DNA from: Variovorax davisae | GTDB lineage: Bacteria > Pseudomonadota > Gammaproteobacteria > Burkholderiales > Burkholderiaceae_C | Length of the DNA stretch: 64,000 bases | Reading direction: 5' to 3' | Assembly (NCBI RefSeq): GCF_030316845.1 | Contig: NZ_JASZYS010000001.1 | Coordinates: 124,001 to 188,000 of the forward strand | Translations under genes and position numbers: made by a program | Shown here: piece by piece, positions 36,521-44,011 of the stretch | Layout of the letters: the number at the start of each line of letters is the position of its first letter | Numbering within the stretch: the first letter of the stretch is position 1 | Notes under the pieces: model-generated | The model's input: only the letters and a program-made list of their open reading frames with translations | What the model was told of the DNA's origin: nothing | Databases searched by the model: none

Positions 36521-36889
36521 TCACTGGGTCGGGACCGCCGCCAGCTTGGCGCAGGTGTATCCCGGCTCGACCGAGCGGAAGCGCTCGACGACCATCTGCT
36601 CGCGCGGCGGCCCTTCCATGGCTTCGCGCACCTCGAGCCGGCCGTCGAAATTGACCAGCAGCGGGGCGGCGGGCGCCTGGCGCCAGGCGAGGTAGCTGCG
36701 CTGCAGGGCGACCGCGTCGGCCGTCATCGCCAGCGGCCAGCGCTGGCCGCTGGCGCAATCGGTGAACAGGGCGGCATCCGCGAAGTAGACCAGGTCGCCA
36801 CGCCAGTGCGCGGGTTCGGCGTGCAGGCCCGCCGCCAGCGACAGAAGGACGCCGGCGGTCCAGGCCGCGATCGGGTGTGGGTGGGTCAT
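36521..36889 (-). CDS. exported NlpE-like small protein
   Basis: 122 residues with a signal peptide cleaved near LHAEP. The mature part, WRGDLVYFADAALFTDCASGQRWPLA, resembles the NlpE N-terminal/COG3015 pattern in which a small barrel carries a TDC-x-G-xxW/RWP segment. It contains two cysteines (TDCASG and YTCAKL) that may pair. Function unknown; a role in envelope or metal stress would be a guess. Confidence 0.65.
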   Translation of the reverse strand: MTHPHPIAAWTAGVLLSLAAGLHAEPAHWRGDLVYFADAALFTDCASGQRWPLAMTADAVALQRSYLAWRQAPAAPLLVNFDGRLEVREAMEGPPREQMVVERFRSVEPGYTCAKLAAVPTQ

Positions 36890-37098
36890 CCGGATCTGCC
36901 TTTCAGGTTCGTGCGCAGGGTTCCACGCGCAAGGCGCAATTTACCCCCGGGCGCAGACGCCGGCGCTGCGGCGGGAAAATTCGAAGGCGGGCCGTTGTTG
37001 CGGCGCGCCCGCAGGCGGATGATGCCGGTCAAAGGAGCCCCAGCAATGCGACATGGATGGGACGACAGTCCGGCGCCCCGCGCGCCGTCGAGGCGGTG

Positions 37099-37698
37099 AT
37101 GAACGCGGCCGGCGATCTCGGGGGGCTCGGTGCGGCCGACCCGACCGATCGCGCCCGTGCACTCGCCACGCTGGTGGTCGCCGGCCGGGCGTCGACGCCG
37201 GTGCTGCTCGACGCCCTTCGAAGCGCCGATGCCGGGGTGCGCGAGCTGGCTGCGCAGGGCCTCGCCGAGATCGCCGACCCCCGGGGCGCCGACGCCCTGC
37301 GGGCCGCGCTCGCCGACAGCGATCCGCTGGTGCGCGGGCGCGCCGCCCAGGCGCTGGCCGCCATTGGGACGCCCGATTCGCTCGCCGCGCTGGCCCTGAC
37401 CTTCGACGACCACCCCGACGCATTGCGGGCCCCGCACACGCTCGCCACCTACGTGCTGATGGCGCGCGGCGCCGAGGCGCTGCCGGTGATCGCCCCGCTG
37501 CTCGATGCGCCGTCGCCGCTGACCCGCCAGCGCGCCTTCGCGGTGTTGCAGGCGGTGGTCCCCATGCTGCCGGGCGTCGACGAATGGGGCCCGGTCTGGC
37601 GCGCGCTCGGCGCCTTCGACCCGAACGACCCCGACCCCGCCGCCCGTGGCGCCGCCGCGGCGCAGTGGCGGCAATGGATCGAGGCCCACGGAGCCTAG
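37099..37698 (+). CDS. HEAT-repeat protein
   Basis: 199 residues from ATG 37099. Four or so HEAT/PBS lyase-like helical repeats are seen: RARALATLVVAGRASTPVLL, SADAGVRELAAQGLAEIADP, DSDPLVRGRAAQALAAIGTP, then a less regular C-terminal pair ending QWRQWIEAHGA. HEAT repeats mediate protein contacts. It lies 62 bases before cti. Alternative starts (GTG 37096, ATG 37057) cannot be excluded. Confidence 0.75.
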   Translation: MNAAGDLGGLGAADPTDRARALATLVVAGRASTPVLLDALRSADAGVRELAAQGLAEIADPRGADALRAALADSDPLVRGRAAQALAAIGTPDSLAALALTFDDHPDALRAPHTLATYVLMARGAEALPVIAPLLDAPSPLTRQRAFAVLQAVVPMLPGVDEWGPVWRALGAFDPNDPDPAARGAAAAQWRQWIEAHGA

Positions 37699-37760
37699 CC
37701 CGCACCGCCCACGGCGGCGGGTACATTGCGTGATCCACAGTCGAAGCCGAAGGCCAACGC

Positions 37761-40103
37761 ATGCGTCGTGTCGCGTCCCTGATCCTGGTCGTCCTGCTCG
37801 CCGCTTGCACGACCATCGCCCTCCACCGTTTCGATCAACTCTACGGGCCGGCCGACCCGACACGCTTCGACCGGCCCCCGGCCCCGCCGCCCGGCGAGTC
37901 CTATGCCCAGACCGTGCAGCCGATCCTCGACCGCCGCTGCGTGGTCTGCCATGCCTGCTATGACGGCCCCTGCCAGCTCAAGGCGACGGCCTGCGAGGGG
38001 CTGGCACGCGGCGCCACCAAGACGCCGGTGTACGACGCCACGCGCCTGCTGGCGGCGCAGCCCACGCGGCTCTTCGTCGATGCGCAGAAGCCCTCCGAAT
38101 GGCGCGACCTGGGCTTCTTCCCGGTGCTCAACGAGCACCGGCCCACGCCCGAGATCAACCGCACGGCCGGGCTGATGCACCGCCTGCTGATGCTGAAGGA
38201 AAAGCACCCGCTGCCGACCCGCGGCACGGTGGGCGGCGGGCTCGATTTCTCGATCGACCGCGCAGCGATGTGCCCGGCCGGCGCCGAGATCGACGACTAC
38301 GAGCGCAAGATGCCGCTCGGCGGCATGCCCTTCGGCCTGCCGGGGCTGAGCCCGTCCGAGCTGGGCGTGCTGACCCGCTGGATCGAGCGCGGCGCCCCCT
38401 TCGAGGGCGCGCCGGTGCTGCCGCCGCTGGCACTGCAGCGCATGGCGATGTGGGAGCGCTTCTTGAACGGCGATTCGCTGAAGGAGCGGCTTTTCAGCCG
38501 CTACGCCTACGAGCACCTGTTCCTCGCGCACCTGTATTTCGACGACGATCCGCAGCGCCAGTATTTCAAGCTGGTGCGCTCGGCCACGCCGCCGGGCGAG
38601 CCCGCGCAGCCGATCGCGACCCGCCGCCCGGTCGACGATCCCGGCGTCGAGCGCGTCTACTACCGCCTCGTGCCCGAGCGCGAGACCATCGTCGCCAAGA
38701 CCCACATGCCCTATGCGCTCGGGGCGGCGCGCATGGCCCGCTGGCGATCGCTGTTCCTTGACGCGCCCTACGCGGTCGAACGGCTGCCGGGCTACAGCGC
38801 CGACACGGCGGCCAACCCCTTCGCGACCTTCGCCGCGCTGCCGGTGAATGCGCGCTACCGCTTCATGCTCGACGAGGCGGAGTTCACGATCATGGGTTTC
38901 ATCAAGGGTCCGGTATGCCGCGGCCAGATGGCGCTCGATGTCATCGAGGATCGCTTCTGGGTGGCTTTTCTCGCGCCCTCGGAGGGCAAGGACCAGGCGC
39001 AGGCGGATCTGCTCGCGCGCGACGCCAACCTGCTGCGCCTGCCGACCGGCAGCAGCAACGAGGAGGTGGTGACGCCGTGGCTGCACTATGCGCGGCTCGA
39101 GAACGAGTACCTGCGCGCCAAGTCGGAGTTCCTGGCCCGCAGCCTGGGCGGCCCGCAGAACCTCGACCTGCGCCTGCTGTGGGATGGCGACGGCCGCAAC
39201 GACAACGCCGCGCTCACCGTGTTCCGGCATTTCGACAGCGCCAGCGTGGTCAAGGGGCTGGTGGGCGACGCGCCGAAGACCGCCTGGGTCATCGGCTACC
39301 CGCTGCTCGAGCGCATCCATTACCTGCTGGTCGCCAACTACGATGTCTTCGGCAACATCGGGCACCAGCTCAATTCGCGCCTCTACATGGATTTCCTGCG
39401 GATGGAGGGCGAGTTCAATTTCCTCGTGCTGCTGCCGAAGTCGCAGCGCATCGCGACCCGCGACCTCTGGTACCGCGCCGACAGCCCTGCCACGCGCGAG
39501 CAGGTCTATGGCGGGCCGTCGACCACGCTGGCGCTCGACAGCGGCATCCGCTACCAGAGCGCCGACGCCCGGCTCGAACTGCTCGGCATGATCAAGGCGC
39601 GACTGGCGCCGGTGCTGGACCGGGGCTTCGAACTCGAGCGCGCGCCGCCGGCCTGGCAAGCGTCGCTGCGCGCGCTCGGCGGGGTGCGCGGCGCGTCCCT
39701 GCAATGGCTGCCGGAGGATGCGGCGCTTGTGGTCGAAGCGCCCGGCAGCGCGCCGGCCACCTTCAGCCTGCTGCGCGACACCGGGCATGCAAGCGTGTCG
39801 CACCTGCTCGGCGAGCGCAAGGAGCTTCGCCCCGACGAGAACGCGCTGACCCTGGTGCCCGGCGTGATCGGTGCCTATCCGAACGTGTTCCTGCGCGCCA
39901 GCCCGGCGCAGCTGCCGGCGCTGGCCGATGCGATCCGCAACCTGAGGTCCGAGGTCGACTACGCGGCCTTCGCCGAGCGCTTCGCGGTGCGGCGCACCAA
40001 CACCGATTTCTGGGCCGTCAGCGACGCCCTGGTCGAACGCTACCGCCGCGACCAGCCGCTGCAGGCGGGCGTGCTCGACCTCAATCGCTACGAGAACCGT
40101 TAG
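37761..40103 (+). CDS. cti: fatty acid cis/trans isomerase
   Basis: 780 residues. This periplasmic haem protein turns cis unsaturated membrane fatty acids into trans forms as a rapid response to solvents and heat. The N-terminus has a signal sequence (MRRVASLILVVLLAAC) and a c-type haem site CVVCH at 60-64, extended as CHACYDGPCQLK as in Pseudomonas Cti. Length matches the family. No regulator is adjacent; the enzyme is often constitutive elsewhere. Confidence 0.92.
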   Translation: MRRVASLILVVLLAACTTIALHRFDQLYGPADPTRFDRPPAPPPGESYAQTVQPILDRRCVVCHACYDGPCQLKATACEGLARGATKTPVYDATRLLAAQPTRLFVDAQKPSEWRDLGFFPVLNEHRPTPEINRTAGLMHRLLMLKEKHPLPTRGTVGGGLDFSIDRAAMCPAGAEIDDYERKMPLGGMPFGLPGLSPSELGVLTRWIERGAPFEGAPVLPPLALQRMAMWERFLNGDSLKERLFSRYAYEHLFLAHLYFDDDPQRQYFKLVRSATPPGEPAQPIATRRPVDDPGVERVYYRLVPERETIVAKTHMPYALGAARMARWRSLFLDAPYAVERLPGYSADTAANPFATFAALPVNARYRFMLDEAEFTIMGFIKGPVCRGQMALDVIEDRFWVAFLAPSEGKDQAQADLLARDANLLRLPTGSSNEEVVTPWLHYARLENEYLRAKSEFLARSLGGPQNLDLRLLWDGDGRNDNAALTVFRHFDSASVVKGLVGDAPKTAWVIGYPLLERIHYLLVANYDVFGNIGHQLNSRLYMDFLRMEGEFNFLVLLPKSQRIATRDLWYRADSPATREQVYGGPSTTLALDSGIRYQSADARLELLGMIKARLAPVLDRGFELERAPPAWQASLRALGGVRGASLQWLPEDAALVVEAPGSAPATFSLLRDTGHASVSHLLGERKELRPDENALTLVPGVIGAYPNVFLRASPAQLPALADAIRNLRSEVDYAAFAERFAVRRTNTDFWAVSDALVERYRRDQPLQAGVLDLNRYENR

Positions 40104-40173
40104 TTATTGCACATCGGGGCGGTTTCCCGAAGGCGGTCAGTTGTTTCGGCTGCCGAAGGGGAAAGCTCCGAAC

Positions 40174-40191
40174 GGCCGCACGCATGCGGCC
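40174..40191 (+). promoter_or_regulatory. GC hairpin in the 5' leader of beta-roll gene 1
   Basis: GGCCGCA and TGCGGCC flank a CGCA loop, followed by CTCTTAG. It sits about 95 bases before the start codon at 40287. It could be a leader structure or a weak terminator for cti readthrough; no long T-run follows. Confidence 0.35.
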
Positions 40192-40286
40192 CTCTTAGCA
40201 TCCCCTGGCCGCCCGGCGAAGTGTTCCCGGCGGAGCGTCGCTGCGTCAGTGGCGGCAGAAACAGCAACAACAAAAGGGGAGCCGCA

Positions 40287-43200
40287 ATGGCCAACGAGAT
40301 CATCAACAAGACGACGGGCAACAACAACATCGTCACGGGCACGGGCAACGACCACATCGTGACCGGCATCGGCAACGACACCATCGATGCGGGCGCGGGC
40401 AACAACTACGTCTACGCCGGCGATGGCAACAACAAGGTCGTGACCACCACGGGCAACGACAGCATCTATGCCTACTTCGGCGACGACACGGTCGAGGCCG
40501 GCGACGGCGACAACTACATCCACGTCGACCATGGTGACAACCAGGTGCGGGCCGGCAAGAACAACGACACCGTGGTCGCCTACAGCGGCGACGACGTGAT
40601 CGACGTCGGCGACGGCAACAACTATGTCTACGCGGGCTACGGCAACAACCAGGTCACGGGCGGCAAGAACAACGACTACGTCGAGGTGTACAGCGGCGAC
40701 GACACGATCCATGCCGGCGACGGCAACAACACGGTGGCGGCGGGCAACGGCGACAACGAGATCACCAGCGGCAACGGCAACGATTTCATCTACGCGGGCT
40801 GGGGCAACGACAAGGTCGACGCCCAAGACGGCAACAAGTACATCGACGTCGGCTACGGCGACAACGTCGTGACCGCCGGCACCGGCGACAACACGGTGAT
40901 CGCCTACAGCGGCAACGATCGTGTCGAGCTCGGCAACGGCAACAACAAGGTGTTGGCCGGCGAAGGCAACAACCAGGTCGTGACCGGTACCGGCAGCGAC
41001 AGCATCTACGGCGGCATGGGCAACGACACGGTCGACGCCGGCGCGGGCAACAACTACGTCTATGCCGGCGAAGGCAGCAACAGCATCACCAGCGGCAGCG
41101 GCGCCGACTGGATCGAGGCCGGCCTCGGCGACGACATCGTGCAGGCTGGCGGCGGCAACAACCGCATCAGCGTGAGCGGCGGCAACAACCAGGTCACGAC
41201 CGGCGAAGGCAACGACACCATCTACGCCGGTGGAACCCTGGGCAACACCAACCTCATCCACGCCGGTGGCGGCAACGACTACCTCGCGCTCGGCGACGCC
41301 AACGACACGGTCCACCTGGGGGCAGGCAACAGCACGCTGAGCGCCGGCAGCGGCAACGACAGCGTCTACCTGGCGTTCGGCGCCAACCTCGGCAAGAAGA
41401 ACGTGCTGTCGGGCGGTGCCGGCAGCGACACGCTGGTGCTGAGCTTCAGCGCGGCCGAAAGGGCACTGCCGGCCGTCGAAGCCGATCTGGTCCGCTTCAA
41501 GGCCCACGTGGCCGCCGGCCTCGCGGCCAGCAGCTTCCAGTTCACCTCGATCGACCTCAAGGTCGACAACTGGGAAAAGATGGTCGTCCTGGTCAACGGC
41601 CTCCTCGAGAACGGCAGCCCCTGGGTCCCCCCGCTCGACCAGGAGATCGTGACGCGCGGCGCCGCCAGCGACGTCATCAACACCGGCAACGGCAACGACA
41701 TCATCGACGCTGGCGCGGGGAACAACCTGGTGAACGCAGGCTATGGCAACAACACAGTGACCGCGGGCGACAACAACGACACCATCACCGCCTACAGCGG
41801 CGACGACGTGATCCATGCGGGCGGCGGCGACTTCAACTATGTCTATGCAGGCTATGGCAACAACCTGGTCACGGCCGCGGGCGGCAGCGACTACATCTAC
41901 GCCTATGCCGGCGACGACACGGTCGAGGCCGGCAGCGGCAAGAACTACGTGGACGTGGGCTACGGCAACAACAAGGTCACGACCGGCAGGGACAACGACA
42001 CCGTGATCGCCTACTCGGGCGACGACACGATCGACGTCGGTGCGGGCGACAACTACGTGCATGCCGGCGCCGGCAAGAACGTGATCAGCGCAGGCTCTGG
42101 CAACGACACGGTCTATGCCTTCGAGGGCGACGACAAGATCGACGCCGGTGGCGGCAACAACTACATCGAGGCCGGACACGGCAACAACCAGGTCGCGACG
42201 CTGGACGGCCACGACACGATCATTGCCGGCGTGGGCAACGACACGATCGTCGCGGGTGCGGGCAACAACTACATCGTCACGGGCGAGGGCAACGACACGG
42301 TGCGCACGGGGGCCGGCAACGACACCATCTTCGGCGGCTGCGTCGGCGACAGCGACATCGAGGCCGGTGACGGCCAGAACTACGTCAACCTGGGCGGCGG
42401 CAACAACGTGCTCGTGACCGGCAGTGGCAACGACACGATCATCGGCGGCGGCAACCTGGGCAACCACAACCTGATCACCGCCGGCGGCGGCAACGACTAC
42501 CTGTGCCTGGGCGCCGCGGACGATACCGTGATGCTCGGCGCCGGCAACAGCACGCTGTTGGCCGGGGACGGCGACGACAGGGCGGTGCTGGTCTACAGCG
42601 AGAACCTGGCGACCAGGAACGAACTGTGGGGCGGCTGCGGCACCGACACGCTGGTGCTGCGCGCCACGCTGACCGAAATGCTGGCCGGCACGGCGCTGGC
42701 GGCGGACATCGAAAGGTACCAGCAGCACCTGGCGGCCGGCAAGGCCGACGTGGTGTTCCAGTTCAACGCCATCGACCTGAAGGTCCACAGCTGGGAGAAG
42801 TTCGAGGTCGAGGTGGTCAACGAGCCGCCGGTGCTGCCGAAGGATCCGGTGCTCATCGAGGGCAGGGAAGACAAGTTGGAGGAGATTCAGGACAAGCTGC
42901 TGCACGGCGTCAACGATGTCAACGGCGATCCGCTGAAGGTGGTGGCGGCGAGCGGCGCGGCCCATGGCACGGTGACGGTCCATCCCGACGGCACGGTCAC
43001 GTACCAGGGCGACCCGAACTGGTCGGGTACCGACACCGTGACTTACACCGTGTCCGACGGCCAGGGCGGCCTCGCGACCGGCACCGCCACCATCACGATC
43101 GCCGGCGTGGCCGATGCGCCCGAACTGAGCGTGGCGCGCAACGACATCTTCACCTTCGACCTGCGCTCGGCCCTGACCGACACCGACGGCTCCGAGACGC

Positions 43201-43802
43201 TGTCGCTGGCGGTCGCCGGCCTGCCGTCGCACGTCCGGCTCAGCAAGGGCAGCTTCGACGCGGGCGAGGGCGTCTGGGTCATCGACCCGGCCGATGCCGG
43301 CACCATTCGCTTCCAGACCGACCCTGGCATCGAGGTCCCGCGTGACCTCGAAATGGTGGTGACCGCGACCTCGCGCGAGGCAGACGGCGACGAGATCTCG
43401 ACCACCTACCGGCTCTTCGGCATGGACGACGACCGCGTGGCGCTCGATCGACTGCCGGGTGCCCACGAGATCGTCGATGGCGGCGCCGGCTTCGACACGC
43501 TGGTGTTCGACGCCATGCCCGATCTCGACCTGACGGCGCTGGCCACGAACTCGCTGCGCAGCCTCGAGAAGATCGACATGGCCGGCGGCGCCAGGACGCT
43601 GACGCTGTCGGCGGACAAGGTGTCGGAAATGACGTCGGCGAACAAGCTCTACGTCACGGGCGACGCGGGCGACCAGGTGAACCTGGTTGCCGGCGGCTGG
43701 AACCTGCAGAGCACCGCGACCGAGAACGGCATCTCGTACAACGTCTACCAGCACAACGCGGTGTCGTTGTATCTCGAGAACACGCTGACTGCCGTGATCT
43801 GA
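40287..43802 (+). CDS. large RTX-like beta-roll protein 1, likely type I secreted
   Basis: 1171 residues from ATG 40287; the frame is open further upstream, but AGGGGAG lies five bases before this ATG. There is no signal peptide. Two blocks of glycine/aspartate-rich nonapeptides (about residues 17-365 and 465-770; consensus x-G-x-G-N-D/N-x-V-x) each end in a module with GSDTLVL and SIDLKV. Then comes a VCBS/cadherin-like domain (about 845-950: HPDGTVTYQGDPNWSGTD, VSDGQGG), and a C-terminal region ending SLYLENTLTAVI. This architecture fits calcium-folding, type I-secreted surface or biofilm proteins. No enzyme domain is seen. Confidence 0.88.
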   Translation: MANEIINKTTGNNNIVTGTGNDHIVTGIGNDTIDAGAGNNYVYAGDGNNKVVTTTGNDSIYAYFGDDTVEAGDGDNYIHVDHGDNQVRAGKNNDTVVAYSGDDVIDVGDGNNYVYAGYGNNQVTGGKNNDYVEVYSGDDTIHAGDGNNTVAAGNGDNEITSGNGNDFIYAGWGNDKVDAQDGNKYIDVGYGDNVVTAGTGDNTVIAYSGNDRVELGNGNNKVLAGEGNNQVVTGTGSDSIYGGMGNDTVDAGAGNNYVYAGEGSNSITSGSGADWIEAGLGDDIVQAGGGNNRISVSGGNNQVTTGEGNDTIYAGGTLGNTNLIHAGGGNDYLALGDANDTVHLGAGNSTLSAGSGNDSVYLAFGANLGKKNVLSGGAGSDTLVLSFSAAERALPAVEADLVRFKAHVAAGLAASSFQFTSIDLKVDNWEKMVVLVNGLLENGSPWVPPLDQEIVTRGAASDVINTGNGNDIIDAGAGNNLVNAGYGNNTVTAGDNNDTITAYSGDDVIHAGGGDFNYVYAGYGNNLVTAAGGSDYIYAYAGDDTVEAGSGKNYVDVGYGNNKVTTGRDNDTVIAYSGDDTIDVGAGDNYVHAGAGKNVISAGSGNDTVYAFEGDDKIDAGGGNNYIEAGHGNNQVATLDGHDTIIAGVGNDTIVAGAGNNYIVTGEGNDTVRTGAGNDTIFGGCVGDSDIEAGDGQNYVNLGGGNNVLVTGSGNDTIIGGGNLGNHNLITAGGGNDYLCLGAADDTVMLGAGNSTLLAGDGDDRAVLVYSENLATRNELWGGCGTDTLVLRATLTEMLAGTALAADIERYQQHLAAGKADVVFQFNAIDLKVHSWEKFEVEVVNEPPVLPKDPVLIEGREDKLEEIQDKLLHGVNDVNGDPLKVVAASGAAHGTVTVHPDGTVTYQGDPNWSGTDTVTYTVSDGQGGLATGTATITIAGVADAPELSVARNDIFTFDLRSALTDTDGSETLSLAVAGLPSHVRLSKGSFDAGEGVWVIDPADAGTIRFQTDPGIEVPRDLEMVVTATSREADGDEISTTYRLFGMDDDRVALDRLPGAHEIVDGGAGFDTLVFDAMPDLDLTALATNSLRSLEKIDMAGGARTLTLSADKVSEMTSANKLYVTGDAGDQVNLVAGGWNLQSTATENGISYNVYQHNAVSLYLENTLTAVI
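40338..41385 (+). repeat. 27/108-bp repeat block 1 (beta-roll rungs)
   Basis: Tandem 27-bp units encode nonapeptides; four of them form a 36-residue (108-bp) super-repeat, e.g. rungs beginning NNDTVVAYS, GDDVIDVGD, GNNYVYAGY and GNNQVTGGK. Two Asp rungs alternate with two Asn rungs. Units are diverged, not identical. Confidence 0.85.
41683..42592 (+). repeat. 27/108-bp repeat block 2 (beta-roll rungs)
   Basis: The second repeat block of the same protein, with rungs such as NNDTITAYS, GDDVIHAGG, FNYVYAGYG and GNNLVTAAG, again in Asp-Asp-Asn-Asn order. It ends before a second copy of the GTDTLVL/AIDLKV module. Confidence 0.85.
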
Positions 43803-43861
43803 ACCGTCCTGCACTGACGGCATGACGATGCCCCCGTCGGCCCTTCGCGGCGGACGGGGGC
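43111..43861 (+). repeat. near-identical 3' duplicate, copy 1
   Basis: This 751-bp segment, from the codons for ADAPELSV to the terminator hairpin, recurs 2291 bp downstream (45402-46152). By eye I find only about five base differences, one of which changes a residue (LPGAHE to LPGVHE). Confidence 0.9.
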
Positions 43862-43866
43862 ATTTT
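43830..43866 (+). terminator. intrinsic terminator of beta-roll gene 1
   Basis: GCCCCCGTC (43830-43838) pairs with GACGGGGGC (43853-43861), followed by ATTTTC. It is part of the duplicated 3' segment. Confidence 0.85.
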
Positions 43867-43911
43867 CTTGTGCGATGGGGCTGTTTCCCCGGGCCGCAAG
43901 GAAGCCTCCGA

Positions 43912-43940
43912 TTGGCTGATCGTGCCCGCTGTCCTACGAT
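43912..43940 (+). promoter_or_regulatory. possible promoter of beta-roll gene 2
   Basis: TTGGCT (43912-43917), 17 bases, then TACGAT (43935-43940). It lies between the terminator of gene 1 and ATG 44012. Both hexamers are imperfect. Confidence 0.35.
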
Positions 43941-44011
43941 GGGCCGCGCCTGGAGATCTCTCCTGGCGCTTCCAATTGCAATGCTCATCAAGAAAACCAA
44001 GGGATAGCGAA

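Noticed and set aside
40137..44000. A very long (1287-codon) open frame on the minus strand opposite beta-roll gene 1.
   Set aside because: It is a Val/Asp-rich mirror of the repeats, created by GC-rich periodic codons. It has no family motif, while the plus strand encodes clear rungs, a good ribosome site and a terminator.
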